Shown here: one piece after another, positions 16,622 through 24,795 of the stretch
How the letters are laid out: each line of letters starts with the position of its first letter
Numbering within the stretch: the first letter of the stretch is position 1
NCBI GenBank assembly: GCA_041910015.1
Contig: JAYRRR010000108.1
Coordinates: 1 to 47,552, forward strand
Direction of reading: 5' to 3'
DNA: 47,552 nt
Source of the DNA: RPQJ01 sp041910015
GTDB taxonomy: Bacteria > Pseudomonadota > Gammaproteobacteria > Steroidobacterales > Steroidobacteraceae
Position numbers and translations under genes: made by a program
The notes under the pieces: generated by a model
The model's database searches: none
What the model was told of the DNA's origin: nothing
The model's input: only the letters and a program-made list of their open reading frames with translations

Positions 16622-17761
16622 TCAATGCAGCTTCAGCACGAGATAATCCATGTACGCGCCGACCCGCAGGATCACCATGCGCACGATGTGGATCATCTTG
16701 CCGCTGTTGGTGTAGACGGCAGCATTGCCGGCGGCCCCCGCAGCGATCAGCAACGGCCTGTCGGCCTCCTCGATGTCGAACTTGACTGCGAACCGGTTCG
16801 GCGGTGCGGTCAGCACGCCGGTCATCGGCAGCGTGCCGCTCTGCTGCATCTGGCCGGCGCCGGTGGCCCAGATGATCGAGTCGACCCTGGCGCGCACGAT
16901 GCGACCCGGGTTGGTCTTGAGCGTGAACTCGGCATAGTTACCGGGCTCGATCTGGTGCAGCTCGTTCTGGTTGTAGAGCGCAACGACCTGCCCGTCTGCC
17001 TCGACCAGCGTCATGACCGGGTTGAACGGCATGCCGGCAACGAACGCCCCTGGCCGCAGCGCGAGGTTGATGACGTAGCAGTCGCAGGGCGAGCGGGTGA
17101 CCGTCTGCTCGAGTTCCCACTCGGCGCTGGCGAGGTCCGCGCGGATCGCCGCCACCGTGGAAATGTCGCCGTTGACCGTCGCGACGAGCTGGGCGCGGAC
17201 CTGCGCCTCGTTGGCGAGAGACGTGTCGAGCTGCGCCTCGAGGTCGCGCAGGTTCGATTCGGCCTGCTCGAGGTCGAACCGGTTGCCTGCGCCAGTCGCC
17301 GCGAGCTCCTGGTTCTGCAGCACGCGCTTGCGCGCGAGGTCGAGGCGTGTGCGGATCGCAGCGGTATTGCCGGTGGCGGATTTCAATTGTTCGTTGAGCT
17401 GCTCGTTGCCGCCCTCCGCACCGACGAGTTGTGCCGTCAGGCTGTCGACCTTGAGCTGGTAAGGCTTCGGGTCGATCCGGAACAGGACGTCGCCCTTCCT
17501 GACCAGCCGGTTGCCTTCCTCGACCGGCACGTCGACGACGCGGCCGCGCACCTGCGAGACGATCGGGATCGTGTACTTGAACACGCGGACATCGGCCGAC
17601 GAGGGCGCGAACACGTTCAGACACAGGATCAGCGTCGCGATGCCGACGATCGGAATGACGGCGACGGTGACCTGCGACGTGGTATTCCACGGCAGCCACC
17701 TGAACTTGAAGAAGATCAGCCAGACGAAGAAGCTGTAGATGCCGAGCAGGAGGATTTCCAT
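16622..17761 (-). CDS. HlyD-family periplasmic adaptor (YibH/YiaV type)
   Basis: A 379-residue membrane-fusion protein with two N-terminal hydrophobic segments (about 1-20 and 30-52). Then come the biotinyl-lipoyl half-motif (GRVVDVPVEEGNRLVRKGD near 73-91), a coiled-coil hairpin (about 95-190), and a second lipoyl half followed by beta-barrel segments (RPGAFVAGMPFNPVMTLVE). The double N-terminal segment and pairing with a DUF3302 gene match the E. coli yibIH and yiaWV pairs. Its start codon overlaps the stop of the DUF3302 gene by one base. It likely bridges an inner-membrane partner to the outer-membrane factor encoded next. Confidence 0.9.
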   Translation of the reverse strand: MEILLLGIYSFFVWLIFFKFRWLPWNTTSQVTVAVIPIVGIATLILCLNVFAPSSADVRVFKYTIPIVSQVRGRVVDVPVEEGNRLVRKGDVLFRIDPKPYQLKVDSLTAQLVGAEGGNEQLNEQLKSATGNTAAIRTRLDLARKRVLQNQELAATGAGNRFDLEQAESNLRDLEAQLDTSLANEAQVRAQLVATVNGDISTVAAIRADLASAEWELEQTVTRSPCDCYVINLALRPGAFVAGMPFNPVMTLVEADGQVVALYNQNELHQIEPGNYAEFTLKTNPGRIVRARVDSIIWATGAGQMQQSGTLPMTGVLTAPPNRFAVKFDIEEADRPLLIAAGAAGNAAVYTNSGKMIHIVRMVILRVGAYMDYLVLKLH

Positions 17762-18354
17762 TACAGCGCCTGCCCCGCCCTGGCCGGCAGGCGCGGCTCG
17801 AGCGCCGCGAGTTGCTCACGGATGAGCTTCAGTTCCTCGGGTGCATGCGGCGAATCCGCCATCAGGCGATCGAGATCGCCGCGCAGCTTCGCCAGATCTT
17901 CCCGCAGGGTCGCCTCGAACTCCGGCGCCTCGTCCGCGATCTTCTGGTAGTACTCGTCGGTCTTGTCGCGACCGTAAGCCATCTTGTAGAGCACGGGCTT
18001 CGTGTAGGCCCAGAGCCAGGCGAACGGCCACAGCATGCCGCCGAACACCAGCGACAGCAGGCAGAGCACCTGGATCGCCTCCGTCTGGGGATGGTGCCGC
18101 TTGTGCGCGATCTTCTCGGGCAGCACGTGCACCAGCCAGAACGCCACGATCAATACGATCGGCACGATCACGATCACGACGAGCGCGATCACGTTCGCGG
18201 CCTTGGCGAGCGCTTCGCCGGTCAGGAACGACGCCTGCGCCGGTGCTGCCATCGTTGCGGCGAGGAACGCGCACAGCGCGCGCACGAGCAGCGCCGCCCG
18301 TTGCGTGATCGGTCGGGACACGGGAAGCGTCCCCTCTGGTGCGAGCCGGCTCAT
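17761..18354 (-). CDS. DUF3302 inner-membrane protein
   Basis: A 197-residue protein with an N-terminal signal-like segment (about 22-42), a strong membrane helix (NVIALVVIVIVPIVLIVAFW, about 57-76), a second near 95-115 (LLSLVFGGMLWPFAWLWAYT), and a charged C-terminal region. It matches DUF3302, which accompanies HlyD-type adaptors in enterobacteria (YibI/YiaW). Its role there is not established; it may be the inner-membrane partner of the adaptor. Starts and stops overlap on both sides (4 bases with the AI-2E permease gene, 1 base with the adaptor), showing tight coupling. Confidence 0.82.
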   Translation of the reverse strand: MSRLAPEGTLPVSRPITQRAALLVRALCAFLAATMAAPAQASFLTGEALAKAANVIALVVIVIVPIVLIVAFWLVHVLPEKIAHKRHHPQTEAIQVLCLLSLVFGGMLWPFAWLWAYTKPVLYKMAYGRDKTDEYYQKIADEAPEFEATLREDLAKLRGDLDRLMADSPHAPEELKLIREQLAALEPRLPARAGQAL

Positions 18355-19520
18355 GTCGCCACCCCCATCGTCGTGTTCATACCTGGACCCGACTCTACGG
18401 GGACTGGCGTGGCATGTGAATCCGCATGCTTCGTGGGGGGACGATCGGCTTCGGCGATCCACTCGTCGAGCAGGGTATGCGCCACCGCAAGCACGACCGG
18501 GCCGACAAAGATGCCGACCACGCCGAACGCGAGCAGACCGCCGATGACCCCGGCGAAGATCAGCAGCAGCGGCAGGTCGGCGCCACGCCGGATCAACACG
18601 GGCCGGACGAAGTTGTCCATGACACCGACCGTCAGCGTCCAGACGAGCATCAGCGTGCCCCAGCCGGTGCCGAGCGCATGGAACGTCCACGCCGTCGCGC
18701 CGGCCATCACGAGCAGCGGACCCAGCTGCGCGATGCAGAACATGAACACGATCGCGGTGAGGACGCCCGCGAAAGGCACGCCGACCACCAGGAGCCCGAT
18801 GCCCGACAGCACGGTCTGCAGCACCGCCGTGATCACGACACCCATCGCCACGCCCCGGATGGACTGACCCGCCAGCACGACCATCCGGTCGCCACGGCCG
18901 CCGGCCAGGCGCCGGGCGAAGCCACGCACCCACGCGGCCCAGGCCTCGCCGTCCGAGTACAGCACCGCCGCCAGGATCGCGATCAGCAGGAACTGCACGA
19001 GCGTCAGCACGGCGCTGCCGGCGTTCTGCGCAAACCAGGCAGCGATGGCCCGCAGATGGGGCTCGAGGCCCGCCGTCAGCGTGGCTACGTCCATGCCCGC
19101 GTATCCGTTCCAGGCCGCCGCGAGCCGCTCGCCGACGAGAGGCAGCCCCCCGAGCCAGACCGGCGCGGCCGGAACGACGCTCTCCCTGAGCCGGTCGACG
19201 AGCTGTCGCGCCTCGTCGGTCATGCCGAACAGCGCGTTGAGACCGAAGACGAGCGGCACGATCAGGGTCGCGAGCATCGCGATCGTCATCACGGCGACGG
19301 CCGGTCCGCGCCTGCCGGCGAACGCCCGTTCCACGCGCTTCATCAGCGGCCAGGTCGCGATGACGATCGTGGCCGCCCAGATCAGGGCCGCGAGAAACGG
19401 CGCGAGCACCCAGAGCGAGGCCGCGATCAGCACGCCGATGAAGACCACCCCCAGCGTCAGCCGCGCGAGATCGGGCCGCGACTCGCCGGATGCGTCCGGT
19501 TGCATGTGCGGGTCCGTCAT
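18351..19520 (-). CDS. AI-2E family permease
   Basis: A 389-residue polytopic protein of the AI-2E/PerM/YdiK family. It has paired N-terminal helices (about 20-60), an extended amphipathic region in the middle, and C-terminal helices with the family segment VMDNFVRPVLIRRGADLPLLL followed by GVIGGLLAFGVVGIFVGPVVL. Despite the family name, members differ widely in function; some export signals and some are Na+/H+ antiporters. The start overlaps the stop of the amidohydrolase gene by 4 bases, and the stop overlaps the next start. Within this operon it might export a product or ion, but that is inference. Confidence 0.88.
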   Translation of the reverse strand: MTDPHMQPDASGESRPDLARLTLGVVFIGVLIAASLWVLAPFLAALIWAATIVIATWPLMKRVERAFAGRRGPAVAVMTIAMLATLIVPLVFGLNALFGMTDEARQLVDRLRESVVPAAPVWLGGLPLVGERLAAAWNGYAGMDVATLTAGLEPHLRAIAAWFAQNAGSAVLTLVQFLLIAILAAVLYSDGEAWAAWVRGFARRLAGGRGDRMVVLAGQSIRGVAMGVVITAVLQTVLSGIGLLVVGVPFAGVLTAIVFMFCIAQLGPLLVMAGATAWTFHALGTGWGTLMLVWTLTVGVMDNFVRPVLIRRGADLPLLLIFAGVIGGLLAFGVVGIFVGPVVLAVAHTLLDEWIAEADRPPTKHADSHATPVPVESGPGMNTTMGVAT

Positions 19521-20653
19521 GGGGCGGGACCGTAACCGGATGCGGGGGTCGGCGACGACACGGGCGGCGGTTTGCCGAGGTTGGCACTCTCCCAGGCGCG
19601 GACCTTCCCGCGCGCCGCATCGAACAGCCGTTCGTAGTTGCCGAACAGGACGGCCTGCCGCGCCTCGGGAGTGAGCGCCCGCCACAGCGGCGCGTACGCC
19701 TGATAGACGGCCATCGGCGCATCGATGCTCACCGGCGCGACGACGTCGCTGCCGAACAGGAAGCGGTCCGGGTACCTGTTGACCAGCGCGGCGAATTTCG
19801 CGACTGCCTCCGGCGTCGCGGTGACGTACTTCGCGGTCTCATCCCAGGAGATGTCCAGGTAGACGTGCTTGAGCGCCGGATTCGCGAGCATGCGCCCGAG
19901 CATGTCCACCTCACCCTCGATCGGCCGCACGATGCGGCCGACGCCACAGTGGGCCCAGATGATCGTCGTGCCGGGATGTTCGAGGAACAGATCCCTGAGC
20001 TGCTCGAGCATGTACGGATCCTGCCCGGGCTTCGGAAACGGCATGTCGATGTCGTTGTGCAGGATCACGACCAGCCCTGCCTCACCCGCGAAATCGAGCA
20101 GGCGGTCGAGCGCCGGATCCGGCAACGACGCGGGCCCGCCGGCGATCTTCGAGGAGACGAATTCCTTGTGCACCGAGAACTCGCCGATGCCAGAGAACAC
20201 CCCGGGGAACGTGAGCAGCACGCGTCGGACGTGGTCGGCCGCATACATGTCGGCCGGGTTGAACCCCGTGATCATCGGGTCGAAGCGCTGCTGCTCCGCG
20301 GGCGTCAGCGACCGGTACTGCATCGCGATCCACGCGTCGGTGAACGAGTAGTAGTAGAGCGGCGCATCGGTCTGCAGGTAATACCAGGGCGCGAAGTCGC
20401 CGCTGTTGCCGTACTGCCACATCTGCTGCAGCGGCAGACCGAACAGCGTCGAGCGCTTGACCACGCTGTCCATCATCCGCAGATAGTCCCGGACATCCGT
20501 GCCTTCCTGCACGTAGTTGGTCAAATGGAAGTGCGCATCGCTGTAGAGATACCGTGGCGGGGGCGCTGCACTCGCCGGCGCAGAGGCCAACGGCAACATC
20601 ACCAGCGCCGTTGCGGCGACGCAGGCCCAGCGACGAAGGACACGATTGCGCAT
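19517..20653 (-). CDS. Exported amidohydrolase (metal-dependent hydrolase)
   Basis: A 378-residue amidohydrolase-superfamily protein of the amidohydrolase-2/TIM-barrel type with a Sec signal (about 1-29, ASAPASAA). The metal ligands expected for the fold are present: HxH in DAHFHL (His41, His43), a histidine in ILHND (near 199), one in WAHCGVG (near 235) and an aspartate in FGSDVV (near 303). An intact catalytic centre in the periplasm is thus predicted; the substrate is unknown. The start is supported by GAGGAG. It sits 38 bp after a porin gene, and that gap contains a hairpin, suggesting the porin admits its substrate. Confidence 0.85.
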   Translation of the reverse strand: MRNRVLRRWACVAATALVMLPLASAPASAAPPPRYLYSDAHFHLTNYVQEGTDVRDYLRMMDSVVKRSTLFGLPLQQMWQYGNSGDFAPWYYLQTDAPLYYYSFTDAWIAMQYRSLTPAEQQRFDPMITGFNPADMYAADHVRRVLLTFPGVFSGIGEFSVHKEFVSSKIAGGPASLPDPALDRLLDFAGEAGLVVILHNDIDMPFPKPGQDPYMLEQLRDLFLEHPGTTIIWAHCGVGRIVRPIEGEVDMLGRMLANPALKHVYLDISWDETAKYVTATPEAVAKFAALVNRYPDRFLFGSDVVAPVSIDAPMAVYQAYAPLWRALTPEARQAVLFGNYERLFDAARGKVRAWESANLGKPPPVSSPTPASGYGPAP

Positions 20654-20668
20654 GGCCGATCTCCTCAC

Positions 20669-20691
20669 GCCGCGTTCCGGATCCGGGCGGC
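20669..20691 (-). promoter_or_regulatory. Intercistronic hairpin between porin and amidohydrolase genes
   Basis: GCCGC and GCGGC enclose a perfect 10-base palindrome, CCGGATCCGG, immediately after the porin stop codon. No T-run follows. It is one of several such stems in the gaps of this operon. Confidence 0.35.
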
Positions 20692-22251
20692 TCAGAAGAA
20701 CACCGAGAACGACGACGCGAGCGTCCAGCCGTCCTGTCCGCCAGTGTAGTAGCCGAACGTGCTGCTGACCGGCGACCTGTTGACGTCGAGCAGTTGCAGG
20801 TTGAGCCGGTGGTTGCGCGTCGGATACGGATACCAGTTCATGCCGATTCCGTATTCGGAGCTGTCGCCAAAGCCTGCGTCCCCATCGCCGTAGATTTGCG
20901 AAGTGATGCCGTAGATCTCGAGTTTCTGCCGGACCGGGTAAAAGGACGCCTGCACGTAGAAACCCGTGTCCCTGACCTCGGCCACGGGCAGCGGGCCGTC
21001 GGCCACGAATTCGTCGAGCCAGCGCTGGTAGTACTCGGCCTGCAGGAACACGCCCTTGTACTTGAACCCCGCGTCCATCGCGAGCACTCGATAGTCGGCC
21101 GTGTCGATCGTGACGCCGGGCGCGAGCGCGCCGGTCTCGAACAGGTTGACGCTGTCGGCGAGCCGCAGCGTCGTGTTCTCGGGATTGCCCCCCGTGGTCG
21201 AGCGAAAGCTCTGCTCGGGACTGCGGAACGCCGAGAGGCCAAAACGCGTCGCGACGTCCTCGTGCCACTCCCAATCCCCATAAGCGCCGCGCGGCCCGAA
21301 TTCATGCGTGGTCGGCATGTACCAGAGCGTGCCGCCGTAGCTGAACTTGCGGTCGAGCTGGGTGGCCTTCACGCCGAGGGCACTGTTGTTGTTCGAAACC
21401 GTGACGTTGTACCAGAGCCCCGGCAGTGCTTCGCCGGTTGCGTAGACGCCGGAACCGAAGAACGGCCGGAAGAACTCGTCGGCCATCACCCGGTCGTGAC
21501 CGAGCCAGAACGGATGCGAGCCCGTCAGGGAGCGCGATCCCGGGTTGCCGGAGAGACCCGCGTAGAGGCTGAACCTGCGGCTGAACTGGTAACCCAGGTT
21601 GGCGAAGATCGCGTCCTGGTCGGTCGTGTTCACCGTCCAGAGCGTGATGTTGTAGATGAGCTTCTCGCTGCCCATCCAGCCCTTCAGGAACACCATGATC
21701 CGGTGCGAGAACAGGTCGTTGCGCGCGTCGACGACGCGCTGGTTGCCGAGATGGTCCTTGAAGACGCCGTCGTCGTCGTGCTGGCCCATGTAGCGCGCCA
21801 TGGCGTAGGCGCTGATGTCGAGTTCGCCGAAGTCGCTGCGACCGACGAGGAAACCGGTGCCTGGGTCGTAGACGCCCCAGGTCTCGAACTCGGGACTGAA
21901 CGCCGCGCGGTCCGGACCGGCCGTGGCGGCAACGGTACCAGGCTGGTCGACTTCGCGTTCGGCAACGTCGTGTGAAGCTTCGTCAGGGACAACAGCCGTC
22001 GCCCCGGCCGCCGGCGCGATCGCGGGCGCGACACCGGCGGGCCCCTCCTGCATCTGCAACCGACGTTCGAGCTCGCGAATGTGCGCATCCCGTGCGGCAA
22101 GCTCCCTTTCGAGCTTGCCCTGCTGCTGCTTCAGCGCCGCCTGTTCCGCTTCGAGGTGCTGCAGGCGCTCCTCGAGAGAAGGAGCCGCCGCCTGCACGGC
22201 AGCTCCCGCGCAGAGGCCGAGTGCAGACACGATCGCCACACGCAACGTCAT
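20692..22251 (-). CDS. Outer-membrane porin with N-terminal coiled coil
   Basis: A 519-residue outer-membrane channel. After a Sec signal (MTLRVAIVSALGLCAGAAVQ, residues 1-20) comes a short coiled coil (about 25-70; heptad-rich HLEAEQAALKQQQGKLEREL). A proline/alanine linker follows, then a long beta-rich region ending in phenylalanine (SSFSVFF). This is the OprO/OprP-like (phosphate-selective porin) layout, although the substrate cannot be inferred. The ATG giving a clean signal peptide is preferred; an in-frame GTG 24 bases upstream is possible. It lies 72 bp after the glutaminase gene, and the amidohydrolase gene follows. Confidence 0.85.
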   Translation of the reverse strand: MTLRVAIVSALGLCAGAAVQAAAPSLEERLQHLEAEQAALKQQQGKLERELAARDAHIRELERRLQMQEGPAGVAPAIAPAAGATAVVPDEASHDVAEREVDQPGTVAATAGPDRAAFSPEFETWGVYDPGTGFLVGRSDFGELDISAYAMARYMGQHDDDGVFKDHLGNQRVVDARNDLFSHRIMVFLKGWMGSEKLIYNITLWTVNTTDQDAIFANLGYQFSRRFSLYAGLSGNPGSRSLTGSHPFWLGHDRVMADEFFRPFFGSGVYATGEALPGLWYNVTVSNNNSALGVKATQLDRKFSYGGTLWYMPTTHEFGPRGAYGDWEWHEDVATRFGLSAFRSPEQSFRSTTGGNPENTTLRLADSVNLFETGALAPGVTIDTADYRVLAMDAGFKYKGVFLQAEYYQRWLDEFVADGPLPVAEVRDTGFYVQASFYPVRQKLEIYGITSQIYGDGDAGFGDSSEYGIGMNWYPYPTRNHRLNLQLLDVNRSPVSSTFGYYTGGQDGWTLASSFSVFF

Positions 22252-22323
22252 GGGCAGGGGTTCCAGTTCGGCCACGGACGACGGGGCTCGTGGGCCTCGC
22301 GCGCCCGACTTGGCCGTCCCGTG

Positions 22324-23364
22324 TCAGTCGGGGTTGGCACCGTACACACCGACGCCGAGCTGGCCCGCGATGTCACGGATCGCGTTCAGCGAACGCACGC
22401 TGTTGCCGGCTTCGTTGAGCCGCGGCGAAAACGCCGCGATCGCAAAGCGCCCGGGCACCACGGCGACGATGCCGCCGCCGACGCCGGTCTTGGCCGGCAG
22501 GCCCGCCGTGAACATCCAGTCGCCCGACTCGTCGTAGAAGCCCGCGGTCGCCATGATCGCCAGCAGCTCGGGCACGTTCTTCGCCGGCATGACCTGCTTC
22601 TTCGTCACCGGATTGACGCCGCCGTTGGCGAGCGTCGCGCCCATGATGCCAAGGTCCCTGGCCGAAACCCCGACCGAGCACTCGCGCGTGTAGACGCGCA
22701 GTGCCTCCTCGGGCTCGCTGTAGAGGCGGCCCGAGTTGTACAGCAGGTTCGCGATGCCGCGGTTGCCAAACGCGGTCGTGTACTCGGAGTCGTAGACCTT
22801 TTCCAGCACGGTCAATGGCCGCGCGGCAAAATCGCTCAGGTTCTGCAGGACCTTGTTCCAGCGGTCCTCCTCGGAGGTTGCCTGCACGAGGCTCACGGCG
22901 GCGATGGCACCCGCGTTGACCATCGGGTTCACCGACTTCGCCTCGTAGATCTCGAGCGCGAGCTTCGAGTTGAACGGCAGGCCCGTGGGCTCGACGCCGA
23001 TCTTCTCCTTGAGCACCTGCGGACTCTGCTGCGTCATCACGAGCGCGGCGGTGAACGGCTTGGACACCGACTGGATCGAGAAGACGTAGTCGACGTCGCC
23101 GGCGCTGTAGACCCGGCCGTCCCGGCCGACGATGACCACGCCGAAGAGGTCACTCGGCGTCTCGGTCAGGATGGGAATGTAGTCGGCGTTCTTGCCCTGC
23201 CTGAGGTCCTTGTACTTCGCGTACGCGGCGTCGACGACACGCTGGAAATCCTTGACTGCCGGGTCCGGCATCGGGCCTCGAGCAAAGACGGGCGAGGCCG
23301 TGAGCGCGAGCGCCGTCACGGCCGCGACGGCCACGAAGCCTCCTGATCTGGTCCTGTCGATCAT
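22324..23364 (-). CDS. glsA: Exported glutaminase
   Basis: Serine-type glutaminase (beta-lactamase fold) hydrolysing glutamine to glutamate and ammonia. The SxxK catalytic motif is visible as SVSK at residues 99-102. The conserved blocks KSVNPMVNAGAIA (near 163-175) and SGDWMFTAGLPAKTGVGGGI (near 279-298) are present. Unlike the usual cytoplasmic enzyme of about 310 residues, this 346-residue form carries an N-terminal signal (GFVAVAAVTALALTASPVFA, about 9-28), so periplasmic action is predicted. The start has GGGAG upstream. It begins 16 bp after the DcaP-like porin gene. With the asparaginase of the same run it would convert amide amino acids before uptake. Confidence 0.94.
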   Translation of the reverse strand: MIDRTRSGGFVAVAAVTALALTASPVFARGPMPDPAVKDFQRVVDAAYAKYKDLRQGKNADYIPILTETPSDLFGVVIVGRDGRVYSAGDVDYVFSIQSVSKPFTAALVMTQQSPQVLKEKIGVEPTGLPFNSKLALEIYEAKSVNPMVNAGAIAAVSLVQATSEEDRWNKVLQNLSDFAARPLTVLEKVYDSEYTTAFGNRGIANLLYNSGRLYSEPEEALRVYTRECSVGVSARDLGIMGATLANGGVNPVTKKQVMPAKNVPELLAIMATAGFYDESGDWMFTAGLPAKTGVGGGIVAVVPGRFAIAAFSPRLNEAGNSVRSLNAIRDIAGQLGVGVYGANPD

Positions 23365-23380
23365 CGTGGTTCTCCCTGTC

Positions 23381-24625
23381 TCAGAGCTTGGTACCGAAGG
23401 TGTACTTGGCCGTGAACTGGACGCGTACGTCGTCGTCGGATGCGCCGTCGTTGTTCGTGCGCTTGCCCCAAAGCACCTCCGCGCCGAACATCAGGTTGTC
23501 CGCCGGGTAGTACAGCAGGTTGGTGGACGCATACTCGCCCTTGTGGAACGAACCCGGGTCCTGGAAGTTCGTGTTGTCGACTTCGGTGTAGCTGTAGCCG
23601 ATCGAACTCGACCATTTGTCGGTCCAGTAGTGGTCGTAGTACGCGAGCACGCCCGTGAGCGGCACCGCTTCGGCCTCCACGTCGACGAGCGCGCCGCCGC
23701 CGTCGTAGCTCGCGTTCGGTGCGAGGTCCATGCCGCCGTCGTTCATGTAGCTGGCGATGCCCTCGCCGTAGACGACCTGCAGCAGGATCTTGTCCTGCGA
23801 CAGGACGTTGAACACAGTGCCCAGATTAAGGCCCCAGCCGGTCTCGCTGCCTTCGAGCCACTCGTCGCCCGGGCCCTGGCGCAATTCGAAGCCAACCTTG
23901 CGCAGGATGCCACCCACCTGCACGTGGCCCCAGTCGCCGCCATGGCGGAACTGGGCGGTGAGGTCGGGCAGCTCTTCGTCGTTCTGGACCTGCAGGTCCT
24001 CGAGCCCGTCGATCAGGCGGACGTTGCCCGGATCGATGTCGTTGCCGGGACGCTCGATCGCGATCGCGAAGTGGCTGGTCTCCGTCTCGAACGGCGTCCA
24101 GCGGATCTGGACGTTGCGGTAGAACACCATGCCCGTGGGACCCCAGTAGTCGATCGTGTTCGGGAACACGTCGCCGTCCATGAACAGGCTGTTGGTCTGG
24201 CCCGCAAGGAACTGGCCCCACTCGCCGTACGCGTGGCGCAGGCGGAACGTCGTCTGCCCGGCGTCGACGCCGGTGCCGAACAGGTCGAATTCGAACTTGA
24301 ACGTGAGCGGCGAGGTGCCCGAACCGGTGGGCATCGTGCCTTTGACCCCGAACCGCGACTGCTTGACGCTGATGCTCGACTGGCCGTCGGAGCCGCAGGC
24401 GCCATCGATGCAAATCTTCGACGGCCGGAACGCGTCATCCCACGCCGGATCCAGGCGACCGCCGATGTCGGCGATGAAGTCGGCCTGGGCAAACCCGTAG
24501 ATCTCGAAAGACTTGCCTGCCTCCTCGGCCGCCGCCGTCACGGGCCACTGGATGGCGCCAGCGACCAGGATCAGGCCCGTCGCCCACGGGCCGAACGGTC
24601 TCTTCGGGCTCTTTGGTCTCTTCAT
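23381..24625 (-). CDS. DcaP-like outer-membrane porin
   Basis: A 414-residue outer-membrane protein with a signal peptide (about 1-33, cleaved near AAA-EE). The N-terminal strand FEIYGFAQADFIADIGG is typical of DcaP-like trimeric porins; strand-rich sequence follows and the C-terminus is KYTFGTKL. DcaP of Acinetobacter favours negatively charged substrates such as dicarboxylates, which would fit aspartate and glutamate here, but that is inference. It is the first gene of the minus-strand run and is divergent from the AraC-type regulator, with 170 bp between them. GGGGAG lies upstream of the start. Confidence 0.83.
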   Translation of the reverse strand: MKRPKSPKRPFGPWATGLILVAGAIQWPVTAAAEEAGKSFEIYGFAQADFIADIGGRLDPAWDDAFRPSKICIDGACGSDGQSSISVKQSRFGVKGTMPTGSGTSPLTFKFEFDLFGTGVDAGQTTFRLRHAYGEWGQFLAGQTNSLFMDGDVFPNTIDYWGPTGMVFYRNVQIRWTPFETETSHFAIAIERPGNDIDPGNVRLIDGLEDLQVQNDEELPDLTAQFRHGGDWGHVQVGGILRKVGFELRQGPGDEWLEGSETGWGLNLGTVFNVLSQDKILLQVVYGEGIASYMNDGGMDLAPNASYDGGGALVDVEAEAVPLTGVLAYYDHYWTDKWSSSIGYSYTEVDNTNFQDPGSFHKGEYASTNLLYYPADNLMFGAEVLWGKRTNNDGASDDDVRVQFTAKYTFGTKL

Positions 24626-24743
24626 CGCTGTTCACTCCCCATGAAGCGGCGGCGTCCTGACGGTCGTCGGAGGAGGAATGCAGACGGCGCGCCCGACGAT
24701 GGCGAGACCCAACCATGCATTCCCCGGCAAGCAAGCCCCGCAA

Positions 24744-24759
24744 ATGTCACTCGATGTCA
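24744..24759. promoter_or_regulatory. Direct repeats in the porin/AraC intergenic region
   Basis: ATGTCA occurs at 24744-24749 and again at 24754-24759, exactly one helical turn apart. It is followed by an inverted TGACA at 24776-24780. AraC-family proteins commonly bind direct repeats, so this is a candidate operator for the divergent regulator controlling the operon and itself. No confident -10/-35 pair is seen around it. The rest of 24626-24795 shows nothing else I can name. Confidence 0.35.
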
Positions 24760-24795
24760 GTGTAAGATCCAATTTGACAGGGAGCTTTTCTTATT

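Noticed and set aside
13687..16785. Thousand-residue open frame opposite aspT copy 2 and the outer-membrane factor
   Set aside because: Same antisense effect; no recognisable motif.
24774..24779. TTGACA as a consensus -35 for the AraC gene
   Set aside because: No -10-like hexamer lies 16-18 bp downstream, where the start codon itself is found; kept only as part of the repeat region.
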